The notes under the pieces were generated by a model, which was not told the DNA's origin, searched no databases, and saw only the letters and a program-made list of their open reading frames with translations. DNA of 61,878 bases from an uncultured Oscillospiraceae bacterium (GTDB lineage: Bacteria > Bacillota > Clostridia > Oscillospirales > Oscillospiraceae). The DNA lies in assembly GCA_951801655.1 (NCBI GenBank), contig CATONV010000005.1, positions 1 through 61,878 of the forward strand, given 5' to 3'. The position numbers and the translations under genes were made by a program. This document shows positions 17,486 to 26,270 of the stretch, in pieces (the stretch's first letter is position 1; each line of letters opens with the position of its first letter).

Positions 17486-18292
17486 ATGATACAGCCCATC
17501 TCGGATAAGGATTTCCACACACTGACCAGCTTCATCAAAGCGCAATACGGGATCACCCTGGATCAGAAACGGCAGCTGGTCACCAGCCGCCTGTCCACCA
17601 TGCTCACCGAGCAGGGGTACAGTAATTTTTCTGACTTTGTCTCCCAGCTGCTGAGGGAAAGAGACCCCCAGAAGATCGAGCAGGTTCTCAACCGCCTGAC
17701 CACCAACTACACCTTTTTCATGCGGGAGACAGAGCACTTCGATTTCTTTTCCAGGGTCATTCTGCCCGAACTGGTACGCAAATACCAGAAAAAGAAATCC
17801 CTGGCCATTTGGAGCGCCGGCTGCTCCAGCGGCGAGGAACCCTACAATCTCTCTATGTACATCAAGGATTATCTCGGAATGCAGGCTAGCCAGTGGGACA
17901 CCCGCATTCTGGCCACCGATATTTCCCAAAAGGCCCTGGCCACTGCCAAAAAGGGCATCTACGAGGTGCCCGATACTGTGCCCGAGACTTGGCGCAGAAA
18001 GTACTTCAAAAAGGTGGAGGGAAGCCGGTACGCCGTCTCTCCTGAGATCCGCAACAACGTAATCTTCCAAACCTTTAACCTGATGGACCCCATCCGGTTC
18101 CGTACCAAATTCGACGTGATTTTCTGCCGCAACGTGATGATCTACTTCGACCAGCCCACCAAGGACGCCCTGGTGCGCCGGTTCTTCGATGCCACCGTCC
18201 CCGGCGGCTACCTGATGATCAGTCACTCGGAAAATCTCAGCAAGGATACCCCCTACACAACGGTAGCTCCGTCTACCTTCCAAAAAAAATAA
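17486..18292 (+). CDS. cheR: Chemoreceptor glutamate methyltransferase CheR
   Basis: SAM-dependent enzyme that methylates receptor glutamates for adaptation. 268 residues. The N-terminal helical domain includes LNRLTTNYTFFMRETEHF, which carries the conserved T-x-FFRE-type active segment. The SAM-binding motif is IWSAGCSSGEEPYNLSM, the acidic loop is ILATDIS, and FDVIFCRNVMIYFD is present. The end is short after MISHSENL; the last residues FQKK are slightly truncated compared with long CheR proteins but the fold is complete. AAAAGGGGGG lies before the ATG. Same operon as cheW, 36 bases downstream. Confidence 0.95.
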   Translation: MIQPISDKDFHTLTSFIKAQYGITLDQKRQLVTSRLSTMLTEQGYSNFSDFVSQLLRERDPQKIEQVLNRLTTNYTFFMRETEHFDFFSRVILPELVRKYQKKKSLAIWSAGCSSGEEPYNLSMYIKDYLGMQASQWDTRILATDISQKALATAKKGIYEVPDTVPETWRRKYFKKVEGSRYAVSPEIRNNVIFQTFNLMDPIRFRTKFDVIFCRNVMIYFDQPTKDALVRRFFDATVPGGYLMISHSENLSKDTPYTTVAPSTFQKK

Positions 18293-18357
18293 ACCTCTTC
18301 CGCCCCGGTCTCCCCGGGGCAGGATGAGTTTCAGCCTCTGCTAAAGGAGCGAATGCC

Positions 18358-19458
18358 ATGTGGCCATCCAATAAGAAAATCCGCGTCATGGTGGTGGACG
18401 ACTCTATCCTCGCCCGCACCATGATTTCCAATGGGCTGAACACTTCCCCTCAAATCGAGGTGGTCGCCACCAGCTTTAACGCCAAGGATGCCCGGGCCAA
18501 GGTGGACCAGGTCAAACCCGACGTCATGACCCTGGACGTGGAGATGCCCGGGATGAATGGAATTGACTTTTTAAAGCAGCTGCTGCCCGTCGTCCCCCTG
18601 CCCGTCATCCTGGTGTCTTCTCTGGACCTGCGGGTGTTTGACGCTCTGTCTGCCGGCGCGGTAGACTTTGTCCACAAGCCGGAACCCGGGAAAAACGAGG
18701 CCTTCATCCGCGCCCTCACCAGCAAGGTGATCGCCGCCGCCGGCGCGAAGGTACGCCCCCGACCGGGCGCCCCCACCCTGTCCGCCGCAAAGACTGGACC
18801 AGCCCTGGGCAGCGTACGTATGCCCACCACAGGAAACAAGCCTGCCCTCCCCGCCCCCCCGCTGCTGGGCAACCGGCCCTCCCTGGACAATGTCATCATT
18901 GGACTGGGGGCCTCCACCGGCGGCACTGAGGCCACCCTGGAGGTAATGAAGCGGCTGCCCGCCGATATCCCGGGCATGCTCATCGTCCAGCACATGCCCG
19001 TGGGCTTTACCCAGATGTACGCTGAACGTCTCAACCGCCTGTGCCATATGGAGGTGCGGGAGGCAAAGAGCGGTGACGAGCTCCACCGGGGATTGGCCCT
19101 GTTGGCCCCGGCGGACCTGCAGATGCGCATTGTCCGCTCCGGTTCCCGCTACACCGTGGCTTGCCTGCCCGGTGAAAAGGTCAGCGGACACCGGCCTTCG
19201 GTGGACGCCCTGTTCTTCTCTATGGCTGAACAGGTGAAATGTAAGATGGCCGGTATCATTATGACCGGCATGGGCCGTGACGGCGCGGACGGCCTGCTGA
19301 AAATGCGTCAGGCCGGGGCCTACACCATCGGCCAGGACAAGGAGTCCTGTGTGGTGTACGGCATGCCCATGGTAGCCTACAATATTGGCGCCGTCCAAAT
19401 TCAGGGCTCCTGCGAGGACATCGCCAGCATCCTGCTGCGGCAGCTGCAAAAGTGGTAG
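18358..19458 (+). CDS. cheB: Chemotaxis response regulator / methylesterase CheB
   Basis: 366 residues. The N-terminal receiver domain has the acidic pair in VVDD (14-15), phospho-acceptor Asp60 in LDVEMPG and the Lys in HKPEP. After a Pro/Ala-rich linker the methylesterase domain has the catalytic triad Ser186 (GASTGGTEA), His212 (QHMPVGFT) and Asp308 (GMGRDGADG). It demethylates or deamidates receptors when phosphorylated by CheA. It is separated from cheR by a 65-base gap holding a GCCCCGG/CCGGGGC stem, and ends just before a strong terminator, so it is the last gene of the che operon here. CheY, CheC/D and receptors are not in the window. Confidence 0.96.
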   Translation: MWPSNKKIRVMVVDDSILARTMISNGLNTSPQIEVVATSFNAKDARAKVDQVKPDVMTLDVEMPGMNGIDFLKQLLPVVPLPVILVSSLDLRVFDALSAGAVDFVHKPEPGKNEAFIRALTSKVIAAAGAKVRPRPGAPTLSAAKTGPALGSVRMPTTGNKPALPAPPLLGNRPSLDNVIIGLGASTGGTEATLEVMKRLPADIPGMLIVQHMPVGFTQMYAERLNRLCHMEVREAKSGDELHRGLALLAPADLQMRIVRSGSRYTVACLPGEKVSGHRPSVDALFFSMAEQVKCKMAGIIMTGMGRDGADGLLKMRQAGAYTIGQDKESCVVYGMPMVAYNIGAVQIQGSCEDIASILLRQLQKW

Positions 19459-19481
19459 CGCCCAAAAAACCTTATTAAAAA

Positions 19482-19516
19482 AACAAGCGCCGGGAAATTT
19501 CCCGGCGCTTGTTTTT
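19482..19516. terminator. Bidirectional terminator between cheB and asp23
   Basis: Perfect 16-base inverted repeat (AACAAGCGCCGGGAAA and its complement, 19482-19513) with T runs on both strands; the genes converge on it. Confidence 0.95.
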
Positions 19517-19866
19517 TACTGTTCTTTGACGGGGAAGACAATTCCGCCTACACTGACGTTGACGGCGGCCACTTCCAGCCCGCTCATGGACTCGATGGCG
19601 TTCTTTACCGCCTCCTGGACAGCCCGGCCCATCTCAGGGATAGTATGGCCGTAAGCCATGAGAACGGACATGGTGACCACCACCTTCTCCTCCTCCAGCT
19701 TGATATGAACGCCCTTCGCCGCGTTCTTTTTGCTCGGGTTGGTCAAACTGCTGACTCCCTCCACCTCCAGAGCAGCAGCGGCGGAAATGGCTGCCAGCAC
19801 CTCCTCCGAGATGTGAATGTTGCCCAGCTCATCAGAGCGGGAGACGTAATCTTTGCTTTCGCCCAT
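19516..19866 (-). CDS. Asp23/Gls24 family envelope stress protein
   Basis: 116 residues with the Asp23 pattern: GNIHISEEVLAAISAAAALEVEGVSSL, then KGVHIKLEEEKVVVTMSVLMAYG, and the C-terminal VQEAVKNAIESMSGLEVAAVNVSVGGIVF. Family members are small cytosolic or membrane-associated proteins linked to cell-envelope homeostasis in Firmicutes; the exact role is not known. GGAG lies 9 bases before the ATG. It is transcribed alone, converging with cheB. Confidence 0.92.
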   Translation of the reverse strand: MGESKDYVSRSDELGNIHISEEVLAAISAAAALEVEGVSSLTNPSKKNAAKGVHIKLEEEKVVVTMSVLMAYGHTIPEMGRAVQEAVKNAIESMSGLEVAAVNVSVGGIVFPVKEQ

Positions 19867-19971
19867 GTGTTACCACTCCTGTTCCCAGTTTTGTAACGGT
19901 CAGTATTATTTTACCACACTCTTTCCCGTTTGACAACCGCGACGGCGAAAAACTTTAGAGAGTCTCCCGTT

Positions 19972-21657
19972 TTACCCCCTCTTTGCCCGGTTGATGGCGG
20001 CCAGGATGGCCCGAAGGGGGGCCAGGTTGATGTTGTGACTGAGTCCCACGCCCCAGTACTGCTTGCCGGTGCGCCGGTCCTGGAGGAGAATATAGGCCAC
20101 GCCCTGGGAGTCAGAGCCGTCGGTGATAGCGTGGGAGGAATAGTCCAGGAAGGTGAAGCGGTCAATCTTCTCCCCTTGAATGGCGTTGAAGAAGGCGTCA
20201 ATGGGGCCGTTGCCCTCGCCGGACACCTCAAATACGGTGTCGGTGTGCCGCAGCGTGCCCTGGAAGGCCACGTGGGAGTGCCCTCCCTCGTCGATGGTCT
20301 CGTGGAAGGAGTGCTTAAGCAGCTGGTAGGGCTGCTTTACGTCCACATACTCCTGGTGGAACAGTTCGTTGATCCTCTCCGGCAAGATCTCCGTGCCCAC
20401 CTTGTCGGTCTCCACCTGAACGATGTGGCCAAACTCCGGGTGCATGGACTTGGGCAGGTCAAATCCGAAGTCGTTCTCCATAATATAGGCCGCGCCCCCC
20501 TTGCCCGACTGGGAGTTGATACGGATGATGGGCTCGTACTCCCTGCCCACGTCGGCGGGGTCGATGGGCAGGTAGGGGATCTCCCAGTATTCGGTGCCCG
20601 AGGATTTCATATACTGTACGCCCTTGTTGATAGCGTCCTGGTGGCTGCCGGAGAAAGCGGTGAAGACCAGCTTGCCGGCGTAGGGCTGACGGTCGCCCAC
20701 AGGCATTTTGGTACATCTCTCGAACATCTCCTTGATCTTGTTGATCTGGGAGAAGTCCAGCTCCGGGTCAACGCCCTGGGTGTACATGTTCATGGCCAGG
20801 GTGACCATGTCCACATTGCCGGTGCGTTCGCCGTTGCCGAAGAGGGTGGCCTCCACCCGGTCGGCCCCAGCCAGCAGGCCCATCTCGGTGGTGGCCACAC
20901 CGCAGCCCCGGTCATTGTGGGGATGGAGGGAGATGATGGCGCAGTCCCGGCCGGGAATTTTTCGGCAGAAGTACTCCAGCATGTCGGCGAACTGGTTGGG
21001 CATGCAGTTCTCCACAGTGGTGGGCAGGTTGAGGATGACCTTATTGTCCGGGGTGGCGTGGAGGTGGTCCAGTACCGCCTGGCATATCTCCACGGCATAG
21101 TCCATCTCGGTGCCCATAAACGATTCCGGAGAGTATTCAAAGCGCAGATTCATACCGGATTCAATCATAGGCTGGCTCATCTCGTAGATCAGATCGGCGG
21201 CGTCGGTGGCAATCTTGGTGATGCCGTCACAATCCATGTGGAAGACTACCTTGCGCTGGAGAGTGGAGGTGGAGTTGTAGAAGTGGAGGATGACATTCTT
21301 GGCCCCCTGGATAGCCTCGAACGTCTTTTTGATGAGGTGCTCCCGGGCCTGGACCAGCACCTGGATGGTCACGTCGTCGGGGATGTGGCCCCCCTCGATG
21401 AGTTCCCGGCAGATCTCGTACTCCGTCTCGCTGGCGGAGGGGAAGCCGATTTCAATCTCCTTTACGCCGATATCAACAAGGGTATGGAAATACTCCAGCT
21501 TCTCAGCCAGGTTCATGGGGTCCACCAGGGCCTGGTTGCCATCCCGCAGGTCTACAGAGCACCAGACGGGGGCTTTGGTGATGACCCGGTCAGGCCAGGT
21601 GCGGCCCCGGATAGGCTGAGGCATAAAGGGAATGTACTTTTCAAATTTAGGTTTCAT
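19972..21657 (-). CDS. leuA: 2-isopropylmalate synthase (long type)
   Basis: Condenses acetyl-CoA with 2-oxoisovalerate, the first committed step of leucine synthesis. 561 residues. The motif TWPDRVITKAPVWCSVDLRDGNQALVDPM places it with the long LeuA form known from actinobacteria. Metal ligands are in LRDGNQ and in the SLHPHNDRG motif. The C-terminal LeuA regulatory domain (FEVSGEGNGPIDAFFNAI) indicates feedback control by leucine. The ATG at 21657 has AAGGAG 9 bases upstream; the open frame continues into the leader but lacks signals there. A T-box leader controls it. It is a single gene here; the other leu genes are not in the window. Confidence 0.95.
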   Translation of the reverse strand: MKPKFEKYIPFMPQPIRGRTWPDRVITKAPVWCSVDLRDGNQALVDPMNLAEKLEYFHTLVDIGVKEIEIGFPSASETEYEICRELIEGGHIPDDVTIQVLVQAREHLIKKTFEAIQGAKNVILHFYNSTSTLQRKVVFHMDCDGITKIATDAADLIYEMSQPMIESGMNLRFEYSPESFMGTEMDYAVEICQAVLDHLHATPDNKVILNLPTTVENCMPNQFADMLEYFCRKIPGRDCAIISLHPHNDRGCGVATTEMGLLAGADRVEATLFGNGERTGNVDMVTLAMNMYTQGVDPELDFSQINKIKEMFERCTKMPVGDRQPYAGKLVFTAFSGSHQDAINKGVQYMKSSGTEYWEIPYLPIDPADVGREYEPIIRINSQSGKGGAAYIMENDFGFDLPKSMHPEFGHIVQVETDKVGTEILPERINELFHQEYVDVKQPYQLLKHSFHETIDEGGHSHVAFQGTLRHTDTVFEVSGEGNGPIDAFFNAIQGEKIDRFTFLDYSSHAITDGSDSQGVAYILLQDRRTGKQYWGVGLSHNINLAPLRAILAAINRAKRG

Positions 21658-21762
21658 AGCGGCGTTCTCCTTAACAAAATGTGTGTTCTCTCCCGCTTTT
21701 CGTCGTATTGCCGTCCGCAGACCGGGAATATCAAACGGGAAACTGTTGGATACGTCAGGGGA

Positions 21763-22031
21763 CAGCAAAAAGCCCCTGACTTTTTCAAGTCAGGGGCGTG
21801 TCAATCACACGCGGTACCACCCTGGTTCAGCTGACAGTCACCTGCCAGCCCTCGCAGCCTCCAACAAGGCTCCGGTCAATAACGAGACCAGCCGTCCCGC
21901 CCTACTGCAACCGTTCAAGCGGACTGCTCAGGGGCCAGTTATCCACAGCTGCTCCTCACACCGGCTCGCACCACCCGCCGGCTCTCTGCGTGGGAGGAAG
22001 CTGTCTTTTTCCCCTTCATCGCATTTGCTTG
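21763..22031 (-). promoter_or_regulatory. T-box riboswitch leader of leuA
   Basis: The minus strand carries the T-box core AGGGTGGTACCGCG (plus-strand 21810-21823), which pairs with the uncharged tRNA acceptor end. It is followed by an intrinsic terminator stem CCCCTGACTT/AAGTCAGGGG and TTTTT (about 21767-21797). The stem I region contains AGAGAGCCGG and GCGAGCCGG apical motifs. Folding the ACAGCT/AGCTGT helix leaves a loop that contains CTG, a leucine codon, as probable specifier. Uncharged tRNA-Leu should therefore favour the antiterminator. The specifier choice is inference; the T-box itself is clear. Confidence 0.93.
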
Positions 22032-22037
22032 TTGGGT

Positions 22038-22066
22038 ATTTTAACGGATGGCCAGCCTTTTGTCAA
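22038..22066 (-). promoter_or_regulatory. leuA promoter
   Basis: Minus-strand TTGACA (22061-22066), 17-base spacer, TAAAAT (22038-22043), immediately before the T-box leader; the predicted start is near 22031. Confidence 0.88.
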
Positions 22067-22101
22067 GCAGAAAATTTGTACAGCGGAATTTGAAAAAACT
22101 G

Positions 22102-22130
22102 TTGATTTTCTCTCAAAACTATGTTATGAT
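22102..22130 (+). promoter_or_regulatory. rpmE promoter
   Basis: TTGATT at 22102-22107, 17-base spacer, TATGAT at 22125-22130; divergent from the leuA promoter. Confidence 0.8.
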
Positions 22131-22182
22131 ACCAGTTGCGTTTACAAGAATACCCTCATGAGGAGAAAGAGGTGAAGATAAA

Positions 22183-22386
22183 ATGAAGGAAGGCCTCCAC
22201 CCCAACTATCAACAGACCACCATCCGGTGCGCCTGCGGCAATGTGATTGAGACCGGCTCCACCAAGAAGGACATCCGCGTAGAAGTTTGCTCCAAGTGTC
22301 ATCCCTTCTACACCGGCAAGCAGAAGATGGTGGACACCGGTGGCCGTGTCAGCCGCTTCAACAAGAAGTTCGGTTTCGACAAGTAA
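22183..22386 (+). CDS. rpmE: 50S ribosomal protein L31, zinc-binding form
   Basis: 67 residues, full length for L31. [21 protein letters not shown] and [15 protein letters not shown] supply the four cysteines (CxC and CxxC) of the zinc-binding type, and the end [10 protein letters not shown] is canonical. AGAGGTGAAGATAAA precedes the ATG. It has its own promoter and terminator. Confidence 0.98.
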   Translation: MKEGLHPNYQQTTIRCACGNVIETGSTKKDIRVEVCSKCHPFYTGKQKMVDTGGRVSRFNKKFGFDK

Positions 22387-22402
22387 GTCCCTGTATGCAA
22401 AA

Positions 22403-22431
22403 GCCGCACCGTGTATTCGGTGCGGTTTTTT
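22403..22431 (+). terminator. rpmE terminator
   Basis: Stem CCGCACCG/CGGTGCGG (22404-22425) followed by TTTTTT. Confidence 0.93.
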
Positions 22432-22476
22432 GTGCATATACTAATTTATATTTTATGATTTGAGGAGGACACCCCC

Positions 22477-22977
22477 ATGCGTAACATCGACCCCAAAGAG
22501 TTGGATAAAAACGTCTTTTCCGCCATCGGAGACCAGTGGATGCTCATCACCGCCGGGACCGCCGAAAAGTGCAACACTATGACCGCCTCCTGGGGCGGGC
22601 TGGGTGTGATCTGGGGGGCTCCGTCAGCCACCTGCTACATCCGCCCCCAGCGGTACACTAAGGAGTTCGTCGACCGGGAAGACTGCTTTACTCTGGCCTT
22701 CTTTGGTGAGGAAAGCCGACAGGCTTTACAGCTATGCGGTTCCAAAAGCGGCCGGGACATCGACAAGATAAAGGAGTGCGGCTTTACAGTAAAGGCCGCC
22801 GAGTGCGGCGCTCCCTACTTCGAACAGGCCGAGCTGGTGCTGGTGTGCCGCAAACGGTTTGCCCAGCCTATGGACCCAGACAATATCTCGGAGGAAATCA
22901 AAACAAAATGGTATCCCAAGGAGGATTATCACACCCTGTATATCGGAGAGATCGTGGAAGTTCTGGTGAAGGACTGA
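22477..22977 (+). CDS. Flavin reductase-like (FMN-binding) domain protein
   Basis: 166 residues of the flavin-reductase-like split beta-barrel family: GDQWMLITAGTAEKCNTMTASWGGLGVIW, then CYIRPQRYTKEFVDREDCFTLAFF, which is the usual FMN contact region. Such proteins bind FMN and reduce flavins or substrates with NAD(P)H, or act as flavoredoxins; the substrate is unknown. AGGAGG lies before the ATG. The gene is monocistronic, running tail-to-tail into the radical SAM gene with only one base between stops. Confidence 0.9.
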   Translation: MRNIDPKELDKNVFSAIGDQWMLITAGTAEKCNTMTASWGGLGVIWGAPSATCYIRPQRYTKEFVDREDCFTLAFFGEESRQALQLCGSKSGRDIDKIKECGFTVKAAECGAPYFEQAELVLVCRKRFAQPMDPDNISEEIKTKWYPKEDYHTLYIGEIVEVLVKD

Positions 22978-22978
22978 T

Positions 22979-23914
22979 TTACAGGTGGGGCAGTGTGGTT
23001 CGATAGGACCGCAGCCTGTCCTCGTTCTCCCGCCGGATAATTCTGTCTAAGGCAGCCAGGAGAGCTTCCCGATCCTCTGGCAGCTGCCCCTGAAACTGGT
23101 AGGCGTTAGATGCCCCCAGGGCGGCGAAGGTGACGGGAATCTCCAGGCGGAAGATCAGAGCTCTCATCTCTTCGTATTTTTCCACTTCTCCAGCCTCCGC
23201 CCAATTCTCTGCCTTTATCTCTTGGTACAGCTGTGAATCGGGGTAAACTGTAAGCATAGAGGAACCAATCAGCCGGGGGTGAAGTCGGTTGAACACCTCC
23301 GCGCTGGCAATGGCGTTCCTCTCCCCCTGCCCCGCCCCAGCGACGCCGGTGAGATAGAAGAAGTTGTAGCCGATGCCCGCCCGGTCCAGGCGGCAGCACT
23401 GAGTCAAAATGTCCCCCGGAGTATAGCCCTTGTCCATAAAGGCCAGAGAGGGACCGTCCCCCGTCTCTACGCCGATGGTGAGGCCATCGTACCCGGCGTC
23501 CTGGAGTTGTTCCAGCTCTTCGTCGGTTTTCAGGCTGACGTCGGTAATGCGGGCAAAGCAGCCGATGGTGTGAACAGTAGGGAAATAGCGTTCAATCAGC
23601 CGGGCAATCTCCAGCAGCCGGTCTGTTTTCAGGACGAATGGGTTGGCTCCCGTCAGAAAGACCCGGTCGGGCCCTTCCCGGACGGGCAAGCCCTGGAGGG
23701 CGACGCTCAGCTTCCCGATTGGGGAGTGCAGGGCTGTCTGGACCTCCAGCAGGTCGGCCTCCACTTCTTCTGGCGGGGACACGCGGAAGGGAAAGGGCAG
23801 GTCATTGTAGAGGGTACAGAATTTGCAGCGGTGGTGGGTACAGCCCGCTGTTGCTTGGATAAGCAGGGATGCGGCCTCATAGGGCGGCCGCCAGATGGTT
23901 CCGGTAAAGTGCAT
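22979..23914 (-). CDS. Radical SAM protein of unknown substrate
   Basis: 311 residues. The [4Fe-4S] motif is CTHHRCKFC near residue 25 (C-x4-C-x2-C, a variant of CxxxCxxC). It is followed by a TIM-barrel pattern with GANPFVL, DGLTIGVETGDG (the GxExG-type SAM site) and YNFFYLTGVAGAG. No accessory iron-sulfur domain is seen. AAGGAGC precedes the ATG at 23914. It is divergent from an HxlR-type regulator gene. The family is certain; the reaction cannot be deduced. Confidence 0.88.
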   Translation of the reverse strand: MHFTGTIWRPPYEAASLLIQATAGCTHHRCKFCTLYNDLPFPFRVSPPEEVEADLLEVQTALHSPIGKLSVALQGLPVREGPDRVFLTGANPFVLKTDRLLEIARLIERYFPTVHTIGCFARITDVSLKTDEELEQLQDAGYDGLTIGVETGDGPSLAFMDKGYTPGDILTQCCRLDRAGIGYNFFYLTGVAGAGQGERNAIASAEVFNRLHPRLIGSSMLTVYPDSQLYQEIKAENWAEAGEVEKYEEMRALIFRLEIPVTFAALGASNAYQFQGQLPEDREALLAALDRIIRRENEDRLRSYRTTLPHL

Positions 23915-23996
23915 AGCAGACGCTCCTTTCGTTGTTGTGGCCTACGGGGGCCCTCCGCAGGTCAGGTCCACTCTACAGCAAAAGGGGGCAATGCAC

Positions 23997-24025
23997 AAGT
24001 ACGGTCTTTTTTTGGAAAAAGTACG
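23997..24025. promoter_or_regulatory. Candidate HxlR operator: twin AAGTACG boxes
   Basis: AAGTACG occurs at 23997-24003 and 24019-24025, 22 bases apart, each with T-rich sequence after it, in the space between the divergent radical SAM and HxlR genes. GTAC cores resemble sites bound by MarR/DUF24-type regulators; binding is inferred. On the minus strand TTGTGC-17-TAGAGT (about 23969-23997) may be the promoter of the radical SAM gene. Confidence 0.45.
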
Positions 24026-24053
24026 TTTTTTGATACCACAGGGGGGATGCCAC

Positions 24054-24416
24054 ATGGCAGATAACAAATTTACTTCTCCGGAAACCCTGGCCCGATGCGA
24101 GGCCATGGGCCGGCTCCAGTCGATGCTGGGGGGCAAGTGGAAAATCCTGATCCTGTGGTATGTGGCCTTCTATCAGGTCCAGCGGTTTGGCGAGCTGCGC
24201 CGCCGGCTGGATGGCATCACCCAGTCCACCTTGACCAAGCAGCTCCGGGAGCTGGAGGAGGACGGCTTTCTCCATCGGGAAGTCTACGGCGAGGTGCCGC
24301 CCCGGGTGGAGTACACCCTCACCCCCCTGGGAGAGAGCTTCGCCCCGCTGCTCCACACCATGCTGGAGTGGAGTCGGGAACACCTGGCCCGGGAGGACGG
24401 ACATGGAGACCCGTGA
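24054..24416 (+). CDS. HxlR family transcriptional regulator
   Basis: 120 residues of winged-helix HxlR/DUF24 type: MLGGKWKILILWYV, FGELRRRLDGITQSTLTKQLRELEEDGFLHREVY, then PPRVEYTLTPLGESF. These MarR-like dimers often sense electrophiles or redox change and usually regulate themselves and a divergent neighbour. There is no conserved N-terminal Cys of the YodB type, but Cys13-like CEAMG is present. ATG at 24054 follows a G-rich ribosome site and begins the conserved domain. The 3' end overlaps the next start by 14 bases. Confidence 0.92.
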   Translation: MADNKFTSPETLARCEAMGRLQSMLGGKWKILILWYVAFYQVQRFGELRRRLDGITQSTLTKQLRELEEDGFLHREVYGEVPPRVEYTLTPLGESFAPLLHTMLEWSREHLAREDGHGDP

Positions 24417-26268
24417 CCTGATTCTGGACAAAGCCCGCTTTGAGGACTGGGAGGACCTGTACCGCAATGTGTGGTCCCGGCCCGAGACCGCTCGGTATAT
24501 GCTGTGGGCTGTCACGGACATCGAGGAGGAGGCCAGGGCCCGGATGGAGAGGACCATTTCCTGGCAGAGAGGCCACGACGTCTGGACAGTCTATGAGAAG
24601 TCCAGCGGTCAGGCCATCGGCTGGGCTGGGCTGGCGGAGCTGTCCCCCGGCATTTGGCAGGAAACCAGCATCGCCCTGGGGCCAGACTTTGTGGGCCGTG
24701 GTTTCGGCCGGCAGATATTGGGACTGTTGATGGAGCTGGCCCGGGAGCGAGGCGGAACCGAGTTCCGCTGTTCCGCCTGGTCGGAAAATACGGCTTCCAA
24801 AGCGCTGATTACTTCCTGCGGGTTTACATTGGCGGCAGCGGGGCCCTGTATTGACCGGCGGAACGGCAGGCCCTATGTGCTGGAAATTTATACACGGAAG
24901 CTGCCACAACAGGCGGGTAATACCCGCCTCTACACGCCGATTTCACCGCAATTCAAACAGAAACGAGGAATTTTAACCTGTATGCCAGATATTGAGAAAA
25001 CACAATTTAACCGCGCCGTCCTGGTGGGGCTGAACGCCTTCAGTCTCAGCCGGGAGGAGAACGCGGACGAGGAGAGCATGGAGGAGCTGGCCGCCCTGCT
25101 GGAGACGGCGGGGGGCGAGACGGTGGGGGTGGTGACCCAGTCCAAGGACAGCCCCGACCCCCGCACCTTTATCGGTGAAGGCAAGGTGGCCGAGGTAAAG
25201 CAGCTGGTGGAGGCCACCGACGCCGATCTGGTCATCTTTGACAACCCCCTCTCCCCCTCCCAGCAGCGCAACCTGGCCGAGGAGCTGAAGGTAGGGGTTC
25301 TGGATCGGTCGGCGCTGATTCTGGACATCTTCGCCCAGCGGGCAAGGACCCGCGAGGGGCGTCTCCAGGTGGAGCTGGCCCAGTACAAGTATCTGCTGCC
25401 CCGTCTGCTGGGCATGTGGAAGCACCTGGAACGCCAGGAGGGCGCCATCGGCACCCGCGGCCCCGGCGAAACTCAGCTGGAGTCTGACCGCCGGGTACTG
25501 CGGCGAAAAATCGCCAAGTTGGAAGACGAGCTGAAGAACGTGCGCCGGGTCCGGGCCACTCAGCGGGAGAGGCGTATTAAAAACGAGGTTCCTGTGGTTG
25601 CCATTGTGGGCTACACCAATGCGGGGAAATCGACCCTTCTCAACTACCTCACCGGGGCGGACATCCCCGCCAACAATCGGCTGTTCGACACCCTGGACAC
25701 CACCACCCGGACGCTGGAGATCTCCGACACCTGCACCGTTCTGCTGTCTGACACAGTGGGCTTTATCCGAAAGCTCCCCCACCACCTTGTGGAGGCCTTT
25801 AAGGCTACCCTGGAGGAGCTGGAGTACGCCGACCTTCTTCTCCATGTCATCGACGCCTCCAGCCCCCAGTGGCGAGAACAGGCCCAGGTGGTAGACCAGC
25901 TGATCCACGAGCTGGGCGCGGAACAGACCCCTCGCATCGAGGTATTTAACAAGTGCGACCTGTGGACCGGCGACATCCGCCCCCATGGAGAAGGAAAGGT
26001 GTCCATCTCCGCCAAGACCGGCGAGGGCATCCCCGACCTTCTCTCTGCCATTGGAACGGCGCTGGACAACGGCGCCCGGCGGGTAACCATCCATCTGCCC
26101 TACGACAAGGGCGGCCTGCTGGACAGGCTCTACCTGGAGGCCAAGGTGGATAACGTGGACTACGGCCAGACCATTGATGTGACAGCCATCTGCACTCCAA
26201 AGGTCATTGGTCAGCTGGGCCCCCTGGTGGAGGGCTGGAAGCCCCACAAGGAATTTTGGGAGGACTAA
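24403..26268 (+). CDS. hflX: GNAT acetyltransferase fused in frame to ribosome-associated GTPase HflX
   Basis: One open frame of 621 residues. Residues 1-168 are a GNAT N-acetyltransferase (RDLILDKARFEDWEDL; acetyl-CoA loop GPDFVGRGFGRQILG). From about 194 the sequence is complete HflX: N-terminal domain FIGEGKVAEVKQL, glycine-rich GTRGPGETQLESDRR, then the G domain with GYTNAGKSTLLN, DTVGFIRKLPH and NKCD. HflX splits stalled or stress-hibernating ribosomes. The joining 25 residues (QAGNTRLYTPISPQFKQKRG) look like translated intergenic DNA, with an AT-rich third position and a GGCGGGT/ACCCGCC hairpin. HflX could also start alone at ATG 24982, where GAGGA lies 12 bases upstream. No stop codon separates the halves. 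The GNAT start overlaps the HxlR gene. Confidence 0.85.
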   Translation: METRDLILDKARFEDWEDLYRNVWSRPETARYMLWAVTDIEEEARARMERTISWQRGHDVWTVYEKSSGQAIGWAGLAELSPGIWQETSIALGPDFVGRGFGRQILGLLMELARERGGTEFRCSAWSENTASKALITSCGFTLAAAGPCIDRRNGRPYVLEIYTRKLPQQAGNTRLYTPISPQFKQKRGILTCMPDIEKTQFNRAVLVGLNAFSLSREENADEESMEELAALLETAGGETVGVVTQSKDSPDPRTFIGEGKVAEVKQLVEATDADLVIFDNPLSPSQQRNLAEELKVGVLDRSALILDIFAQRARTREGRLQVELAQYKYLLPRLLGMWKHLERQEGAIGTRGPGETQLESDRRVLRRKIAKLEDELKNVRRVRATQRERRIKNEVPVVAIVGYTNAGKSTLLNYLTGADIPANNRLFDTLDTTTRTLEISDTCTVLLSDTVGFIRKLPHHLVEAFKATLEELEYADLLLHVIDASSPQWREQAQVVDQLIHELGAEQTPRIEVFNKCDLWTGDIRPHGEGKVSISAKTGEGIPDLLSAIGTALDNGARRVTIHLPYDKGGLLDRLYLEAKVDNVDYGQTIDVTAICTPKVIGQLGPLVEGWKPHKEFWED

Positions 26269-26270
26269 AC

